From NCBI GenBank assembly GCA_025961275.1, contig JAOQNJ010000001.1:1881353-1945352 (forward strand): a DNA stretch of 64,000 nt, read 5' to 3'. The DNA comes from Providencia alcalifaciens (GTDB lineage Bacteria; Pseudomonadota; Gammaproteobacteria; Enterobacterales; Enterobacteriaceae). Positions within the stretch are counted from its first letter, which is position 1. Each line of letters begins with the position of its first letter. Shown one piece after another: positions 34,467 through 45,025 of the stretch. The notes beneath the pieces are model-generated. The model was not told the origin of the DNA, searched no databases, and worked only from the letters and a program-made list of their open reading frames with translations. Made by a program: the position numbers and the translations under genes.

Positions 34467-36902
34467 CTAACGACGCAAATTATGATGGGAATTAAGTAAG
34501 CGGATGCCTAACCATCCCCCACATATCGACAACAACAACGCAGCGCATAGTGGCAACATAATCCACATTGACCACTCAGGTTGCCAAGGGAAATCAAATA
34601 CTTTGGTTTGTAGCAACCACAATGCGACTTCGGCACCAAAAGCAGCAGCTAATCCTGCCATCAAACCTAATAACGCAAATTCACTCCACAAGGTTCGACG
34701 CATCAATTTTTTGCTGGCACCTAAGGTACGATAAACCACCAGCTCGCGCTCACGTTGGCTCATGCCCACTTGGATTTGGGCTAATAGTAACAATAGGCCG
34801 CAGAAGATAACCAATACCACCATAACCTCTAGTGCTTGGCTCACTTGCTGCAAGATTTGCTGAATTTGCGCAATCAGAGCCCCCGTGTCTAATACATTGA
34901 TGGTTGGGAAATGGCGACTAACTTCCGTTAATAATTTGCCATCACCATCATAGTGGAAGCTACTCATCCATGTCGAAGGAACATCGGCTAGCGTATTTTC
35001 GGAGAAAATAAAGAAAAAATTCGGACGTAAACTTTCCCAATCAACGGTTCGAATGCTACTTACTGTCGCACTAAATACCTGAGCACCAGCATTAAATGTC
35101 AGTTTATCGCCGATCTTTAATCCCAATTGCTTGACAACTGTCTGCTCAATCGACACTTCACCCGCTTTTGGTGGCCATGTTCCTTGTTCAAGCACATTGG
35201 CTTCAGGCAACGTAGACTTCCAGGTTAAGCTCAATTCACGTCTAACCGTATTGTTATCAGGATCACGCGCATCAGCCCATTCAATTGCAGAGGTGTCATT
35301 TATATCCGACAAACGTGCCAATACTACTGGATAGAACTCTGTCGGCTTCACTTGATGTTGCGCCAATAACTCAGTCACAGGTTTTATTTGTGACTCATTC
35401 ATGTTAATTAAAAAATAATTTGGGCTATCGGCTGGAAGTTGCTGCTGCCAGCGATCAAGTAAATCCCCTCTGACTAAAATCAATAACGCCAATAACATAA
35501 ACGATAGCGAAAATGCACTCATTTGCGTGATAGTTTGCAACGGCTGACGCAATAAACGACTAACGGAAAGTCGTAAACTCAATTGGCGAAACTTAAATTG
35601 ACGCAGTACCCACAGCCCCACCCAACCAATCAATGCCAACAATATCGCTACAATCACAATGCCAATAAGAATCGACCAAAGCAGTGGATTGACGCCAGCA
35701 AACAGAAATAAACCACCAACAACAATTAAAGCAACAACGGGCAAATAGTAACGTAGTGGCCAAACTGGCGAACTTGCATCCTCACGCAACACGCGTGAAG
35801 GTTGTGTTGACATAAGTTGTCGGTAAGGTCGAATGCCGACAATCATTGCGATAATAAATAAAGTCCCGATAGCCCATACCCACGGCCATAAACTGGCCGA
35901 TGGTAGCTCTTTAGGTAGCATCGCACCTAATATTTGCATCAAAATGCCTTCAAAGGCTAGCCCAAGCAAGGAACCTAAAAATGCGGCAGCAAGTAAAATA
36001 ACTAGCCACTGACCAATGACCCATTTTTGTAATGCAGAACGCCCTGCTCCCAATGTTTTGAGTACTGCAACTAATTGATAGCGACTACGGCAATAATGGG
36101 TCATCGAAACAACCACCGCAGCAATGGCTAACAACAATGTTAATAACACTGAGAGTAATAAAAATTGCTGTGCCCGCTGGAACGTTTTACCCACCGCACC
36201 ATTGTTATCATTCATGGTGAACCAACGCTGGTCGGTTCTCTGTTTCCCATCAAATTGTGCTTTAAAAGCATCAATTTTTGCGGTTTCCCCCGCAAACATA
36301 TCGCGGTAGGTTAAGCGACTACCTATTTGTACTGCACCTGTTGATTCGGCATCATCAAGCGAAATCAAGACACGGGGCGCAATCTGAAAGGGATTAAAAC
36401 CACTGTCAGGCTCTTGCACTAACTGACCTGTAACTTTCAATGTGGTATCGCCAATATCAATACTGTCACCAGTTTTTAAATTGAGTAATTCAAGCAAACG
36501 AGGAGTGACTAAGATTTCCCCCTTTGTTGGACGAAGGCCTGGGGGTTCAGTAATCAAATCGCCATATAGCGGGTAAGATTGATCGGCGGCTTTCACCAAC
36601 ACAAGTTGTGGACGTAAGTCCTCATCTGCCGTCGAATATGCCATGGTTGAAAATGACATTTGTTGGCTTAACTTGATGCCATCGTCTTTGGCTTGTTGTA
36701 ACCAAGCTGGGTCACTTGGATGGGAGGATTGTAACACTAAATCCCCTGCCAGCAGTTCACGGCTTTGGTAACTCATGCTGTTTTCAATCCGATCACTTAT
36801 CCGCCCCAAGGCAAGTACACAAGCAACCGCTAGGGTGAGTGCGAGCCAGACAATCAACAGCGATGGCGTTTTCCACTCTCGCCAAAACCAACGCCAAATC
36901 AT
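34467..36902 (-). CDS. ybbP: ABC transporter permease YbbP (FtsX-like)
   Basis: 811 aa from ATG 36902, which overlaps the ybbA stop (ATGA). A longer in-frame start at 36950 lies inside ybbA and was rejected. One N-terminal membrane helix, a large periplasmic domain, then FtsX-type four-helix units (about 260-400 and 700-800) plus central helices. It pairs with YbbA as a MacB/Lol-like type VII ABC complex; the substrate is unknown. E. coli YbbP has 804 aa. The pair is divergent from tesA as in E. coli. Confidence 0.94.
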   Translation of the reverse strand: MIWRWFWREWKTPSLLIVWLALTLAVACVLALGRISDRIENSMSYQSRELLAGDLVLQSSHPSDPAWLQQAKDDGIKLSQQMSFSTMAYSTADEDLRPQLVLVKAADQSYPLYGDLITEPPGLRPTKGEILVTPRLLELLNLKTGDSIDIGDTTLKVTGQLVQEPDSGFNPFQIAPRVLISLDDAESTGAVQIGSRLTYRDMFAGETAKIDAFKAQFDGKQRTDQRWFTMNDNNGAVGKTFQRAQQFLLLSVLLTLLLAIAAVVVSMTHYCRSRYQLVAVLKTLGAGRSALQKWVIGQWLVILLAAAFLGSLLGLAFEGILMQILGAMLPKELPSASLWPWVWAIGTLFIIAMIVGIRPYRQLMSTQPSRVLREDASSPVWPLRYYLPVVALIVVGGLFLFAGVNPLLWSILIGIVIVAILLALIGWVGLWVLRQFKFRQLSLRLSVSRLLRQPLQTITQMSAFSLSFMLLALLILVRGDLLDRWQQQLPADSPNYFLINMNESQIKPVTELLAQHQVKPTEFYPVVLARLSDINDTSAIEWADARDPDNNTVRRELSLTWKSTLPEANVLEQGTWPPKAGEVSIEQTVVKQLGLKIGDKLTFNAGAQVFSATVSSIRTVDWESLRPNFFFIFSENTLADVPSTWMSSFHYDGDGKLLTEVSRHFPTINVLDTGALIAQIQQILQQVSQALEVMVVLVIFCGLLLLLAQIQVGMSQRERELVVYRTLGASKKLMRRTLWSEFALLGLMAGLAAAFGAEVALWLLQTKVFDFPWQPEWSMWIMLPLCAALLLSICGGWLGIRLLNSHHNLRR

Positions 36903-37585
36903 ACCTCTTCCCTCAATACACCATCTACAAGCCGTAAGCGGCGCTGGCAACGAGCCGCGAGTTCATTATCATGCGTCACAAGGATCAGGGTGGTGCCATG
37001 CTCTTTATTCATCGAAAACAGTAAGTCAGCAATTTTGTCGCCAGTATGGCGGTCAAGGTTCCCTGTCGGCTCATCAGCAAACAAAATTTGGGGGCGACCA
37101 TTAAACGCTCTGGCTAAAGCGACACGTTGTTGCTCACCACCCGAAAGTTGTGCAGGCATATGCTTAAGTCGTTTCTCTAAACCCAATTCAGCTAATAGAC
37201 TAGCCGCTTGTTGACTGCTTTGAGATTCTGGCTCACCTCGCAGTAGTGCCGGTAGTTGCACATTTTCAAGCGCATTAAGTGTCGGTATTAGCATGAAGGA
37301 TTGAAAAACAAATCCCACACTCTGAGCTCGAAGGAACGCTCGTTGTTCTTCGTTCATTTTAGTCAGTTCTTGCCCTAATAAACTAACGCTGCCGCTACTG
37401 CCATCATCTAACCCTGCAATAATCCCTAATAAGGTCGATTTACCTGAACCTGACTCGCCAATCAAAGCAATTGTTTGTCCGGGCTCGACAATTAGCTCAA
37501 CACCTTGCAATATAGTCAGTTCATGTTCACCTTGACCAACACGTTTAATGAGATGATGAACTTCAAGAATATTTTTCGCCGACAT
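36899..37585 (-). CDS. ybbA: ABC transporter ATPase YbbA
   Basis: 228 aa. Walker A GESGSGKST (about residues 41-49), Q-loop VFQSF, signature LSGGEQQR (about 146-153), Walker B ILFADEPTGNLD, and H-loop THD. Belongs to the LolD/MacB-type ATPases. Powers YbbP in the inner membrane. Its 5' end overlaps the 5' end of the divergent tesA by 33 bases, an arrangement shared with E. coli. Confidence 0.95.
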   Translation of the reverse strand: MSAKNILEVHHLIKRVGQGEHELTILQGVELIVEPGQTIALIGESGSGKSTLLGIIAGLDDGSSGSVSLLGQELTKMNEEQRAFLRAQSVGFVFQSFMLIPTLNALENVQLPALLRGEPESQSSQQAASLLAELGLEKRLKHMPAQLSGGEQQRVALARAFNGRPQILFADEPTGNLDRHTGDKIADLLFSMNKEHGTTLILVTHDNELAARCQRRLRLVDGVLREEV

Positions 37586-38194
37586 TTACTGATATTTCTC
37601 CTGTTACTGACTGCAAGTGGACAAACACTCGCAGCAACAAAACTGTTAATCCTAGGTGACAGCCTAAGTGCAGGCTATCGCTTACCTGCCGAGCAGGCAT
37701 GGGCTACACAACTCGCCGAGCGTTGGCAGAAAATGTCACCGCCCGTTATTGTGATTAACGGCAGTATCAGTGGAAACACCGCAGCACAAGGGCTAGAGCG
37801 TCTTCCTGCCTTACTTAAACAACATAAACCTGACTGGGTTCTAGTCGAGTTAGGTGCTAACGATGGATTACAAGGGCTATCCGTCGAACAGATGGAGAAC
37901 ACATTACAGCAAATGATTGAACAAATAACGCAATCAGGTGCTAAACCGCTCTTAATGCAAATTCGTATACCACCGAACTATGGCAAACGCTACACTTCAA
38001 GCTTTGAAAAGGTCTACCCAGCACTAGCACAAAAAAATGATATTCCTCTCATCCCTTTTTACATGGAAACTATCATTACCAAGCCTGAGTGGATCCAACA
38101 AGATGGTATTCATCCAACTGAAGATGCACAGCCTACTATCGCTGATTTTATGGAAAAACAGCTTAAGCCTTATCTAATTCCTGAAGCTAAATAA
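37553..38194 (+). CDS. tesA: Acyl-CoA thioesterase I / lysophospholipase L1
   Basis: 213 aa from MMNF (37553), matching the E. coli start. Signal peptide to about residue 28 (LLIFLLLLTASGQTLAA), then the SGNH-hydrolase blocks: GDSLSAG (catalytic S), NGSISGNTA (G), ELGANDG (N) and DGIHPT (catalytic D and H). Periplasmic hydrolase of acyl-CoA, lysophospholipids and some esters. A still longer open frame (from 37505) runs antisense inside ybbA and is not needed. Confidence 0.95.
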   Translation: MMNFKNIFRRHLLIFLLLLTASGQTLAATKLLILGDSLSAGYRLPAEQAWATQLAERWQKMSPPVIVINGSISGNTAAQGLERLPALLKQHKPDWVLVELGANDGLQGLSVEQMENTLQQMIEQITQSGAKPLLMQIRIPPNYGKRYTSSFEKVYPALAQKNDIPLIPFYMETIITKPEWIQQDGIHPTEDAQPTIADFMEKQLKPYLIPEAK

Positions 38195-38261
38195 GCACTT
38201 AATGGATGCGTAATAGTAAAGCAGTTTTTAACTCAATGTGAGCCTACAGGTAGGTAAAGTT

Positions 38262-39047
38262 ATGCAAAAATCGGTATTTATCACCGGTGCATCTAGCGGT
38301 ATTGGCTTTTGCGCCGCTCAAACTCTGCGCCAGCGTGGCTACCATGTGATTGTCGCCTGTCGCAAAGAATCTGATATTTTACGCCTGAAAGAACTCGGTT
38401 TCGATACGCTCGCTCTCGATCTCGATGATAACCATAGCATAGATGCTGCCGCTGATGAGGTACTTGCACTGTGTCATGGCCGACTTTTCGGATTATTCAA
38501 TAATGCGGGTTTTGGTGTCTATGGTGCATTAACCCGTGTCAGCCGAGAGCAACTTGAAGCCCAATTTTCAACCAATTTTTTCGGAATACACCAATTGACC
38601 CTCCGCTTGCTTCCGGCCATGCTAGCGTATAATGAAGGTCGTATCGTACAAACTAGTTCCGTCATGGGTATTATCTCGACACCGGGGCGGGGTGCGTACG
38701 CTGCCAGTAAATATGCGTTGGAAGCTTGGTCTGATGCATTACGCCTTGAGCTAAAAGGTTCAGGTATTCATATTAGCTTGATTGAACCCGGCCCAATTTA
38801 TACTAACTTTACCCATAATGTGGCACAAGCTCAGTTAGATAAACCCGTCAAAAACCCAGGAATTGCACAGCGTTTTACATTAACGCCAGAACACGTAGTG
38901 ACAAAACTCATTCATGCACTTGAAAGTCCTCGCCCACGCATTCGCTACTCAGTTACCTTACTCACGGTGATTGTTCGTATCCTGAAACGATTATTACCCG
39001 ACTGCTTAATGGATAAAATACTGGCGGGTCAGGGAAAAAAGGCTTGA
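38262..39047 (+). CDS. ybbO: Short-chain dehydrogenase/reductase YbbO
   Basis: 261 aa from ATG 38262 (AGGTAAAGTT upstream); a GTG at 38238 would add eight residues. Classical SDR: TGASSGIG cofactor loop near the N-terminus, NNAG (about 83-86), catalytic S of QTSSVMG and YAASK (Y and K). E. coli YbbO is an NADP-dependent oxidoreductase acting on aldehydes and ketones. Located between tesA and cnoX in the conserved order. Confidence 0.92.
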   Translation: MQKSVFITGASSGIGFCAAQTLRQRGYHVIVACRKESDILRLKELGFDTLALDLDDNHSIDAAADEVLALCHGRLFGLFNNAGFGVYGALTRVSREQLEAQFSTNFFGIHQLTLRLLPAMLAYNEGRIVQTSSVMGIISTPGRGAYAASKYALEAWSDALRLELKGSGIHISLIEPGPIYTNFTHNVAQAQLDKPVKNPGIAQRFTLTPEHVVTKLIHALESPRPRIRYSVTLLTVIVRILKRLLPDCLMDKILAGQGKKA

Positions 39048-39106
39048 AAAAAAACAAAAAAGCCCCACCTTTAGATCATCAAGAATTCATTTAAAAGAGA
39101 TATTTT

Positions 39107-39964
39107 ATGCAAGCTTTAGCCCAAATAGTGGATGTTAACGAATCAAACCTACACCAAGTTGTCGAGCAATCCATGAGCATGCCTGTCATGTTCTATTTCT
39201 GGTCAGCACAAAGCCCACATTGCCAAGAGTTTGGCGCAACTTTGGATAAGATTGCCAATGACTATGCTGGCCTATTTATATTGGCACGAGTCGATTGCGA
39301 TGCTGAACAAAACGTTGCAGCTCAATTCGGGCTAAGAGCAATTCCTACCGTTTATATTTTACAAGAAGGCCGTCCTGTTGATGGTTTCCAAGGCCCTCAA
39401 CCAGAAGAGGTGGTACTTGAAATGCTGTCGCGTGTTCTGCCAAGTCCTGAAGAATTGAAAGCCGCGCAAGCTGCTGAACTGATAGCTGAAGGTAAGTTAC
39501 AAGAAGCTCTGCCTTTATTAAAAGAAGCGAATCAGCTCAATCCGAAGAATGGCGATATTACTCTGCTATTAGCTGAAACTCAGATTAAATTGCATCTGGT
39601 TGATGAAGCTGAAACCACGCTATCAACGGTCCTCATGCAAGATCAAGATAGCCGCTATCAAGGGCTAGTCGCACAAATTGAGCTTGCAAGACAAGCTGCT
39701 GATACCCCTGAAATTCAGCAATTACAGCAAGAATTTGACGCCGCACCTGAAAATGCTGCACTCGCCGTGCAGTTAGCACTAAAATTACATGAAGTGAATC
39801 GCAATGAAGAAGCACTAGAAATATTGCTAACCTTCTTGCAAAAAGACCTCAGCGCTGGAGATGGTGCTGTCAGAAAAACGATGATGGATATTATGTCAGC
39901 GATGGGCACAGGTGATTCAGTGGCTAGTCAATATCGCCGCAAAGTATATTCATTACTCTATTAA
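39107..39964 (+). CDS. cnoX: Chaperedoxin CnoX (YbbN)
   Basis: 285 aa. Thioredoxin-like domain (about 1-110) in which the CxxC is SPHC (S36 to C39), so only the second cysteine remains, as in E. coli CnoX. The rest is a TPR-like helical domain (about 115-280). It protects substrates from aggregation under hypochlorous-acid stress and hands them to GroEL. Followed 15 bases later by qmcA. Confidence 0.95.
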   Translation: MQALAQIVDVNESNLHQVVEQSMSMPVMFYFWSAQSPHCQEFGATLDKIANDYAGLFILARVDCDAEQNVAAQFGLRAIPTVYILQEGRPVDGFQGPQPEEVVLEMLSRVLPSPEELKAAQAAELIAEGKLQEALPLLKEANQLNPKNGDITLLLAETQIKLHLVDEAETTLSTVLMQDQDSRYQGLVAQIELARQAADTPEIQQLQQEFDAAPENAALAVQLALKLHEVNRNEEALEILLTFLQKDLSAGDGAVRKTMMDIMSAMGTGDSVASQYRRKVYSLLY

Positions 39965-39979
39965 TTAAGGATTAATTCA

Positions 39980-40924
39980 ATGGATTTGTTCGCGTTTGGT
40001 GCTATACCGATTATTATTTTTATTGCCATCGTTATTGTTTTTACCTGTGTAAAAACGGTACCGCAAGGTTATCAATGGACTGTTGAACGTTTCGGGCGTT
40101 ATACCCGCACGTTACAACCAGGATTGCATTTTCTTGTGCCTTTTATGGATAGAATAGGTCGTCGCATCAATGTAATGGAACAAGTCCTTGATATCCCTTC
40201 GCAAGAAGTTATATCACGCGATAACGCTAACGTGACTATTGATGCCGTTTGCTTTATTCAAGTTGTCGATCCTGTGCGTGCCGCTTATGAAGTCAGCAAT
40301 CTTGAGTTGTCAGTCCTCAATTTGACCATGACTAATATTCGTACGGTATTAGGCTCAATGGAATTGGATGAAATGCTGTCACAGCGTGATTCAATTAACA
40401 CTCGGCTTCTGCATATTGTGGATGATGCAACCAACCCATGGGGCGTTAAAATCACCCGTATTGAGATCCGTGATGTTAAGCCGCCGAAAGAGTTAGTTAA
40501 CGCGATGAACGCCCAGATGAAAGCGGAACGTACTAAACGTGCTGATATTCTGGAAGCGGAAGGTATTCGCCAAGCAGCTATCTTGAAAGCTGAAGGTGAA
40601 AAACAATCACAGATCCTTAAAGCTGAAGGTGAGCGAGCTTCCGCATTCTTACAAGCCGAGGCTCGTGAAAGGGCTGCTGAAGCAGAAGCTAAAGCAACTC
40701 AAATGGTATCTGCGGCTATTGCTGCGGGTGATATGCAGGCGATTAACTACTTCGTTGCACAAAAGTATACTGATGCATTAACTGCTATTGGTTCTGCCGA
40801 AAATAGCAAAGTGATCATGATGCCACTTGAAGCCAGTAATTTGATGGGCGCAATTGGCGGGATCACGGAACTCCTGAGTGAAAGTAAAAAAAACAGCGTC
40901 AATAAAAAGCAGGTAGGCTCATGA
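39980..40924 (+). CDS. qmcA: SPFH/stomatin-domain protein QmcA
   Basis: 314 aa. N-terminal membrane anchor (about residues 5-25), SPFH domain (about 28-200: [27 protein letters not shown]-like [14 protein letters not shown]), then an alanine/glutamate-rich coiled coil ([18 protein letters not shown]). Inner-membrane scaffold forming large assemblies. Overlaps ybbJ by 4 bases (ATGA), the conserved SPFH/NfeD pair. Confidence 0.95.
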   Translation: MDLFAFGAIPIIIFIAIVIVFTCVKTVPQGYQWTVERFGRYTRTLQPGLHFLVPFMDRIGRRINVMEQVLDIPSQEVISRDNANVTIDAVCFIQVVDPVRAAYEVSNLELSVLNLTMTNIRTVLGSMELDEMLSQRDSINTRLLHIVDDATNPWGVKITRIEIRDVKPPKELVNAMNAQMKAERTKRADILEAEGIRQAAILKAEGEKQSQILKAEGERASAFLQAEARERAAEAEAKATQMVSAAIAAGDMQAINYFVAQKYTDALTAIGSAENSKVIMMPLEASNLMGAIGGITELLSESKKNSVNKKQVGS

Positions 40925-41400
40925 TAGAACTTATCAGCATTCAACCCGCATGGTTTTGGCTGTGTCTTGGTGGTTTATTGCTGATTGGTGAACTACTTGG
41001 CACAGGTGGTTATTTACTTTGGTCTGGGATCGCCGCGGTTTCCGTGGCGATTATCGCACTCGTATTGCCCTTCCTCGGTTGGGAGTGGCAAGGCATCTTG
41101 TTTGCTATCTTAACCGTTGTTTCCGCTGTGTTATGGCGTAAATGGTTAAGTCTGCGTAAAGATCCACAAGCAGATGACGTTAATCAAAAGAGCCACCAAT
41201 TAATTGGTGTTAAGGCGCGTTTGATGATGGATACTGAAGAGGGTTTTGCCCGCGTGCGTCTTGCTGACGGTAGTTGGCGTGCCTACAGTGAATCACCGCT
41301 TAAAGCAGGCACTGAAGTGATCGTCACCTCAGTTGACGGCATTACACTGCACGTTAAGCCTTACCATGATGACAACAACCCCGAGCAAGATGGTCAATAA
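40921..41400 (+). CDS. ybbJ: NfeD-like membrane protein YbbJ
   Basis: 159 aa. Three or four hydrophobic segments (about 9-80) followed by an OB-fold NfeD domain ([29 protein letters not shown]). Works with QmcA, whose gene it overlaps. The last 47 bases overlap the 3' end of the convergent cueR. Confidence 0.93.
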   Translation: MIELISIQPAWFWLCLGGLLLIGELLGTGGYLLWSGIAAVSVAIIALVLPFLGWEWQGILFAILTVVSAVLWRKWLSLRKDPQADDVNQKSHQLIGVKARLMMDTEEGFARVRLADGSWRAYSESPLKAGTEVIVTSVDGITLHVKPYHDDNNPEQDGQ

Positions 41401-41764
41401 TCGGGCAATCGGCACCCTCATCGCCGGGGCACGCGTCGACTAATTCTTGCAATGTACCTTTGATAGCAGACAATTTTGCGATTGTCTGCTCTATCTCTTG
41501 AATTTTGGCTATTGTCGTACTCTTCACATCGGCACTGTGCCTTTCCGGATTACGGAATAGCCCCAACAACTCACCACACTCTTCTAAGGTAAAACCAACA
41601 TCTCTCGCCTGTTTGAGTAAGCCCAATTCATCGAGATGTCTATCTTGATAATAACGATAGCTATTTTCACCACGCTCTGGTGGCGTGATCAACCCTTTCT
41701 CTTCATAAAAACGGATAGCTTTTGCGGTAAGACCGGTTTTTTTAGCCATTTCACTAATATTCAT
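41354..41764 (-). CDS. cueR: Copper-responsive MerR regulator CueR
   Basis: 136 aa. Winged-helix domain ([26 protein letters not shown]), dimerisation helix, and the Cu(I)-binding loop [10 protein letters not shown] with C112 and C120 exactly where E. coli CueR has them. A C-terminal GCCHH may add a further metal site. It activates promoters with 19-bp spacers by untwisting them; one such promoter faces copA next door. Here cueR is adjacent and divergent to copA, whereas in E. coli two genes separate them. Confidence 0.95.
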   Translation of the reverse strand: MNISEMAKKTGLTAKAIRFYEEKGLITPPERGENSYRYYQDRHLDELGLLKQARDVGFTLEECGELLGLFRNPERHSADVKSTTIAKIQEIEQTIAKLSAIKGTLQELVDACPGDEGADCPIIDHLARGCCHHGKA

Positions 41765-41772
41765 TATTCCCC

Positions 41773-41803
41773 CTTGACCTTAACCTTGCAGGAGGGTTTA
41801 ACC
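41773..41803 (+). promoter_or_regulatory. CueR-type promoter of copA
   Basis: TTGACC (41773-41778), a 19-bp spacer TTAACCTTGCAGGAGGGTT, then TAACCT (41798-41803). The 19-bp spacer and the ACCTT...GGAGGGT dyad match the E. coli copA promoter almost base for base. It begins nine bases from the cueR start codon. Confidence 0.9.
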
Positions 41804-42007
41804 TTTCCTACATGTCGACGTATCCATCATTAATTTAAGTTGAATGACGTTTGCTATAACTAGGGTACTGCACTTAGTACTTTATATTAAACTGTTATTT
41901 ATAATGTTTGAGATATCTTTTCTGGCCAGAGATAAGCAGCTTAGATTATTTTGGGTATAGAACTCTCATAAAAAACATAATGAGTCATGAGTTAAGGAGA
42001 TTTTACT

Positions 42008-44953
42008 ATGAGCAGCAGAATCATTCTCTCACTGCAAGGCCTAAGTTGTATGCATTGCGTGGGTACAGTAACCCAAGCGCTTGAAGCGCGTTCTGATATT
42101 GAAAACATCAAAGTCACCATTGAGTATGCAGTGATTGATACTGATGCCACTGCCGAATCACTGATTTCGACCATTGAAGAAGCAGGCTATGAGGCAAAAG
42201 TTGCTGAAAAGCCAGATGTTACTTTGCAACTTTCAGGTCTTAGCTGCATGAAATGCGCAGGTAAAACCCAGAAAGCATTGGAAGCAATTGACGGTGTTGC
42301 CGCTGCAATAGTTGATACCAAACAAGCCAAAGTCTACGGTAATGCAGCCGCTGACACATTGATCAATGCTGTCGAACAAACAGGTTACAAAGCGACACTA
42401 GCAGACTCCAACACGACTATTTTGGCATTGTCAGGCCTCAGCTGCATGAAGTGTACTGAGAAAACACGCCTTGCACTTGAAGCTGTTGATGGTGTTGAAC
42501 AAGCTGAGGTTAATACAACTTTGGCCACCGTTCGCGGTACCGCATCAGCAGATGCTTTGATCTCGGCCGTTGTCTCTGCTGGCTACCAAGCTAGCCTCAG
42601 CCTCGAAGGTGATATTCACCCAAAAACTGAGCCGCTGATCACGCAAATTGAGCAGCCGGAAGCTGACTCAGCGGCAATTTGTGATATTCCGGCTCAAGAA
42701 TCTGATTTAGGTGAACAACCTGAAATATCCCCAACAGATGACAGTGTTCAACTGTTATTAGATGGCATGACCTGCGCAAGCTGCGTTAATAAAGTACAAA
42801 AAGCACTGAGTAGCGTACCGGGCGTTGAAAATGCTCGTGTAAACCTTGCGGAACGAAGTGCATTAGTGACTGGGACAGCACAACAAGCTGACTTAATCGC
42901 TGCGGTTGAAAAAGCCGGTTATGGCGCTGAGATCATTCAAGATGAAACTGAGCGACGTGAACGGCAACAGCAAGTTGCTGATGCTAATATGCGTCGCTTC
43001 CGCTGGCAATCAGCGCTTGCATTAGCTCTCGGGATACCAGTGATGATCTGGGGGATGATGGGCGATAACATGGCGCTGACACCTCAAAACCATTCTATCT
43101 GGCTAACTATTGGTATCTTAACGCTCGCTGTCATGGTGTTTGCTGGTGGCCATTTTTATCGGAATGCATGGCAAAGTCTCAAAAATGGTAGTGCAACCAT
43201 GGATACACTGGTTGCCCTCGGAACTGGTGCAGCTTGGCTCTATTCAATTGTTGTTAACCTTTGGCCTGATATGTTCCCAGAACAAGCTCGCCATCTCTAT
43301 TATGAAGCCAGTGCAATGATCATCGGTCTAATTAACTTAGGCCATGCTCTTGAACAACGCGCTCGCCAGCGCTCATCAAAAGCACTGGAAAGATTGTTAG
43401 ATTTAACACCACCAACTGCTCGAGTTGTCACAGATCAAGGCGAAGTTGACATGCCACTCGAACAGGTTAAAAAAGGGATGATTTTACGCCTTGCTACTGG
43501 TGATCGTGTTCCTGTTGATGGTGAAATCATCGAAGGCGAAGTGTGGTTAGATGAAGCCATGCTGACAGGTGAAGCCATTCCGCAGCAAAAAAGTAAAGGT
43601 GATCAAGTTCATGCTGGTACCGTGGTGCAAGATGGCACCGTATTGTTCCGTGCGGCGGCGGTGGGAAGCCAAACAACTCTGGCACGTATTATTCACTTAG
43701 TTCGCCAAGCACAAAGCAGTAAACCGCAAATTGGTCAATTAGCTGACCGTATTTCAGCAATATTCGTGCCTGTTGTGGTTGCCATCGCAGTAATTGCTGG
43801 GGCTATTTGGTACTTTGTCGGCCCTGCACCACAAATTACTTATGCCTTAGTGATTACGACCACAGTACTGATTATTGCTTGTCCATGTGCACTTGGTTTA
43901 GCTACACCGATGTCGATTATTTCAGGTGTAGGGCGCGCTGCTGAGTTTGGTGTGTTGGTTCGTGATGCAGATGCACTACAACAAGCCAGTGAATTAGACA
44001 CTATCGTATTCGACAAAACGGGCACATTAACAGAAGGAATGCCACAAGTTACCGACATTCACACATTTAATGGCTTTGGTGAAGATGACGCACTACAACT
44101 TGCCGCTTCGCTTGAAAGTGGGTCTAACCACCCTCTTGCGCGTGCTATCACCAACCGAGCTAAAGAGCTCACCATTCCCGCTAATGAGCAGTTCAGAACC
44201 TTAGCCGGATTGGGGGTCAGTGCAATAATTGGCGGTAAAACAATTTTACTCGGTAACCAAAAATTACTGGTGCAGAGTGATATTGATACTCGCGCTATCG
44301 AAGAGACATTACATCAACAAGCGTCTCTAGGTGTAACTCCAGTGCTGTTAGCTGTCGATGGCAAAGTCGCTGCTTTATTGTCTACTCGTGACCCATTACG
44401 AAAAGACAGTATCAGGGCGCTAACTCGCTTACATAAACAAGGTTTTCGTTTGGTCATGTTGACAGGTGATAACCCAGTGACTGCAAATGCTATCGCCAAA
44501 GAAGCGGGTATTGATGAAGTGATCGCAGGCGTGATGCCAGATGGTAAATCAGCCGCTATTGAGGCACTACAAGCCAAGGGCCATAAAGTGGCCATGGTTG
44601 GAGATGGTATCAATGATGCCCCTGCCCTCGCCCGTGCTGATGTGGGTATTGCAATGGGCGGTGGCAGTGACATTGCCATTGAAACTGCTTCAATTACCTT
44701 AATGCGCCAAAGCCTACATGGCGTCGCCGATGCCATCGCCATCTCGAAAGGAACATTGCGTAATATGAAGCAAAATCTGTTTGGTGCCTTTATTTACAAT
44801 ACACTCGGCATTCCAATTGCAGCGGGGATACTCTACCCACTGACTGGCACACTGTTAAATCCTGTCGTCGCCGGTGCAGCGATGGCGCTTTCATCCATCA
44901 CTGTCGTCAGTAATGCAAACCGATTACTGCGATTTAAACCAAAACAAGATTAA
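42008..44953 (+). CDS. copA: Cu(I)-exporting P1B ATPase with four HMA domains
   Basis: 981 aa, against about 834 in E. coli. Four N-terminal metal-binding (HMA) domains have CxxC at 14/17, 80/83, 146/149 and 256/259. The first three read LSCMxC, are evenly spaced by 66 residues and look like tandem duplicates; the fourth reads MTCASC and follows a 50-residue acidic linker. Then come the P-ATPase parts: CPC at 625-627, phosphorylation D669 in [16 protein letters not shown]. Exports Cu(I) from the cytosol. A CueR promoter lies 205 bases upstream and a terminator just downstream. Confidence 0.96.
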   Translation: MSSRIILSLQGLSCMHCVGTVTQALEARSDIENIKVTIEYAVIDTDATAESLISTIEEAGYEAKVAEKPDVTLQLSGLSCMKCAGKTQKALEAIDGVAAAIVDTKQAKVYGNAAADTLINAVEQTGYKATLADSNTTILALSGLSCMKCTEKTRLALEAVDGVEQAEVNTTLATVRGTASADALISAVVSAGYQASLSLEGDIHPKTEPLITQIEQPEADSAAICDIPAQESDLGEQPEISPTDDSVQLLLDGMTCASCVNKVQKALSSVPGVENARVNLAERSALVTGTAQQADLIAAVEKAGYGAEIIQDETERRERQQQVADANMRRFRWQSALALALGIPVMIWGMMGDNMALTPQNHSIWLTIGILTLAVMVFAGGHFYRNAWQSLKNGSATMDTLVALGTGAAWLYSIVVNLWPDMFPEQARHLYYEASAMIIGLINLGHALEQRARQRSSKALERLLDLTPPTARVVTDQGEVDMPLEQVKKGMILRLATGDRVPVDGEIIEGEVWLDEAMLTGEAIPQQKSKGDQVHAGTVVQDGTVLFRAAAVGSQTTLARIIHLVRQAQSSKPQIGQLADRISAIFVPVVVAIAVIAGAIWYFVGPAPQITYALVITTTVLIIACPCALGLATPMSIISGVGRAAEFGVLVRDADALQQASELDTIVFDKTGTLTEGMPQVTDIHTFNGFGEDDALQLAASLESGSNHPLARAITNRAKELTIPANEQFRTLAGLGVSAIIGGKTILLGNQKLLVQSDIDTRAIEETLHQQASLGVTPVLLAVDGKVAALLSTRDPLRKDSIRALTRLHKQGFRLVMLTGDNPVTANAIAKEAGIDEVIAGVMPDGKSAAIEALQAKGHKVAMVGDGINDAPALARADVGIAMGGGSDIAIETASITLMRQSLHGVADAIAISKGTLRNMKQNLFGAFIYNTLGIPIAAGILYPLTGTLLNPVVAGAAMALSSITVVSNANRLLRFKPKQD

Positions 44954-44969
44954 TTGATAAATTGAGTGG

Positions 44970-44994
44970 AGGCGAGAATATTCTCGCCTTTTTT
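44970..44994 (+). terminator. Rho-independent terminator of copA
   Basis: AGGCGAGA-ATAT-TCTCGCCT followed by TTTTT, 17 bases after the stop codon. Confidence 0.94.
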
Positions 44995-45025
44995 CTTATC
45001 TCTTGTTAATTAACGTTATTAATCT

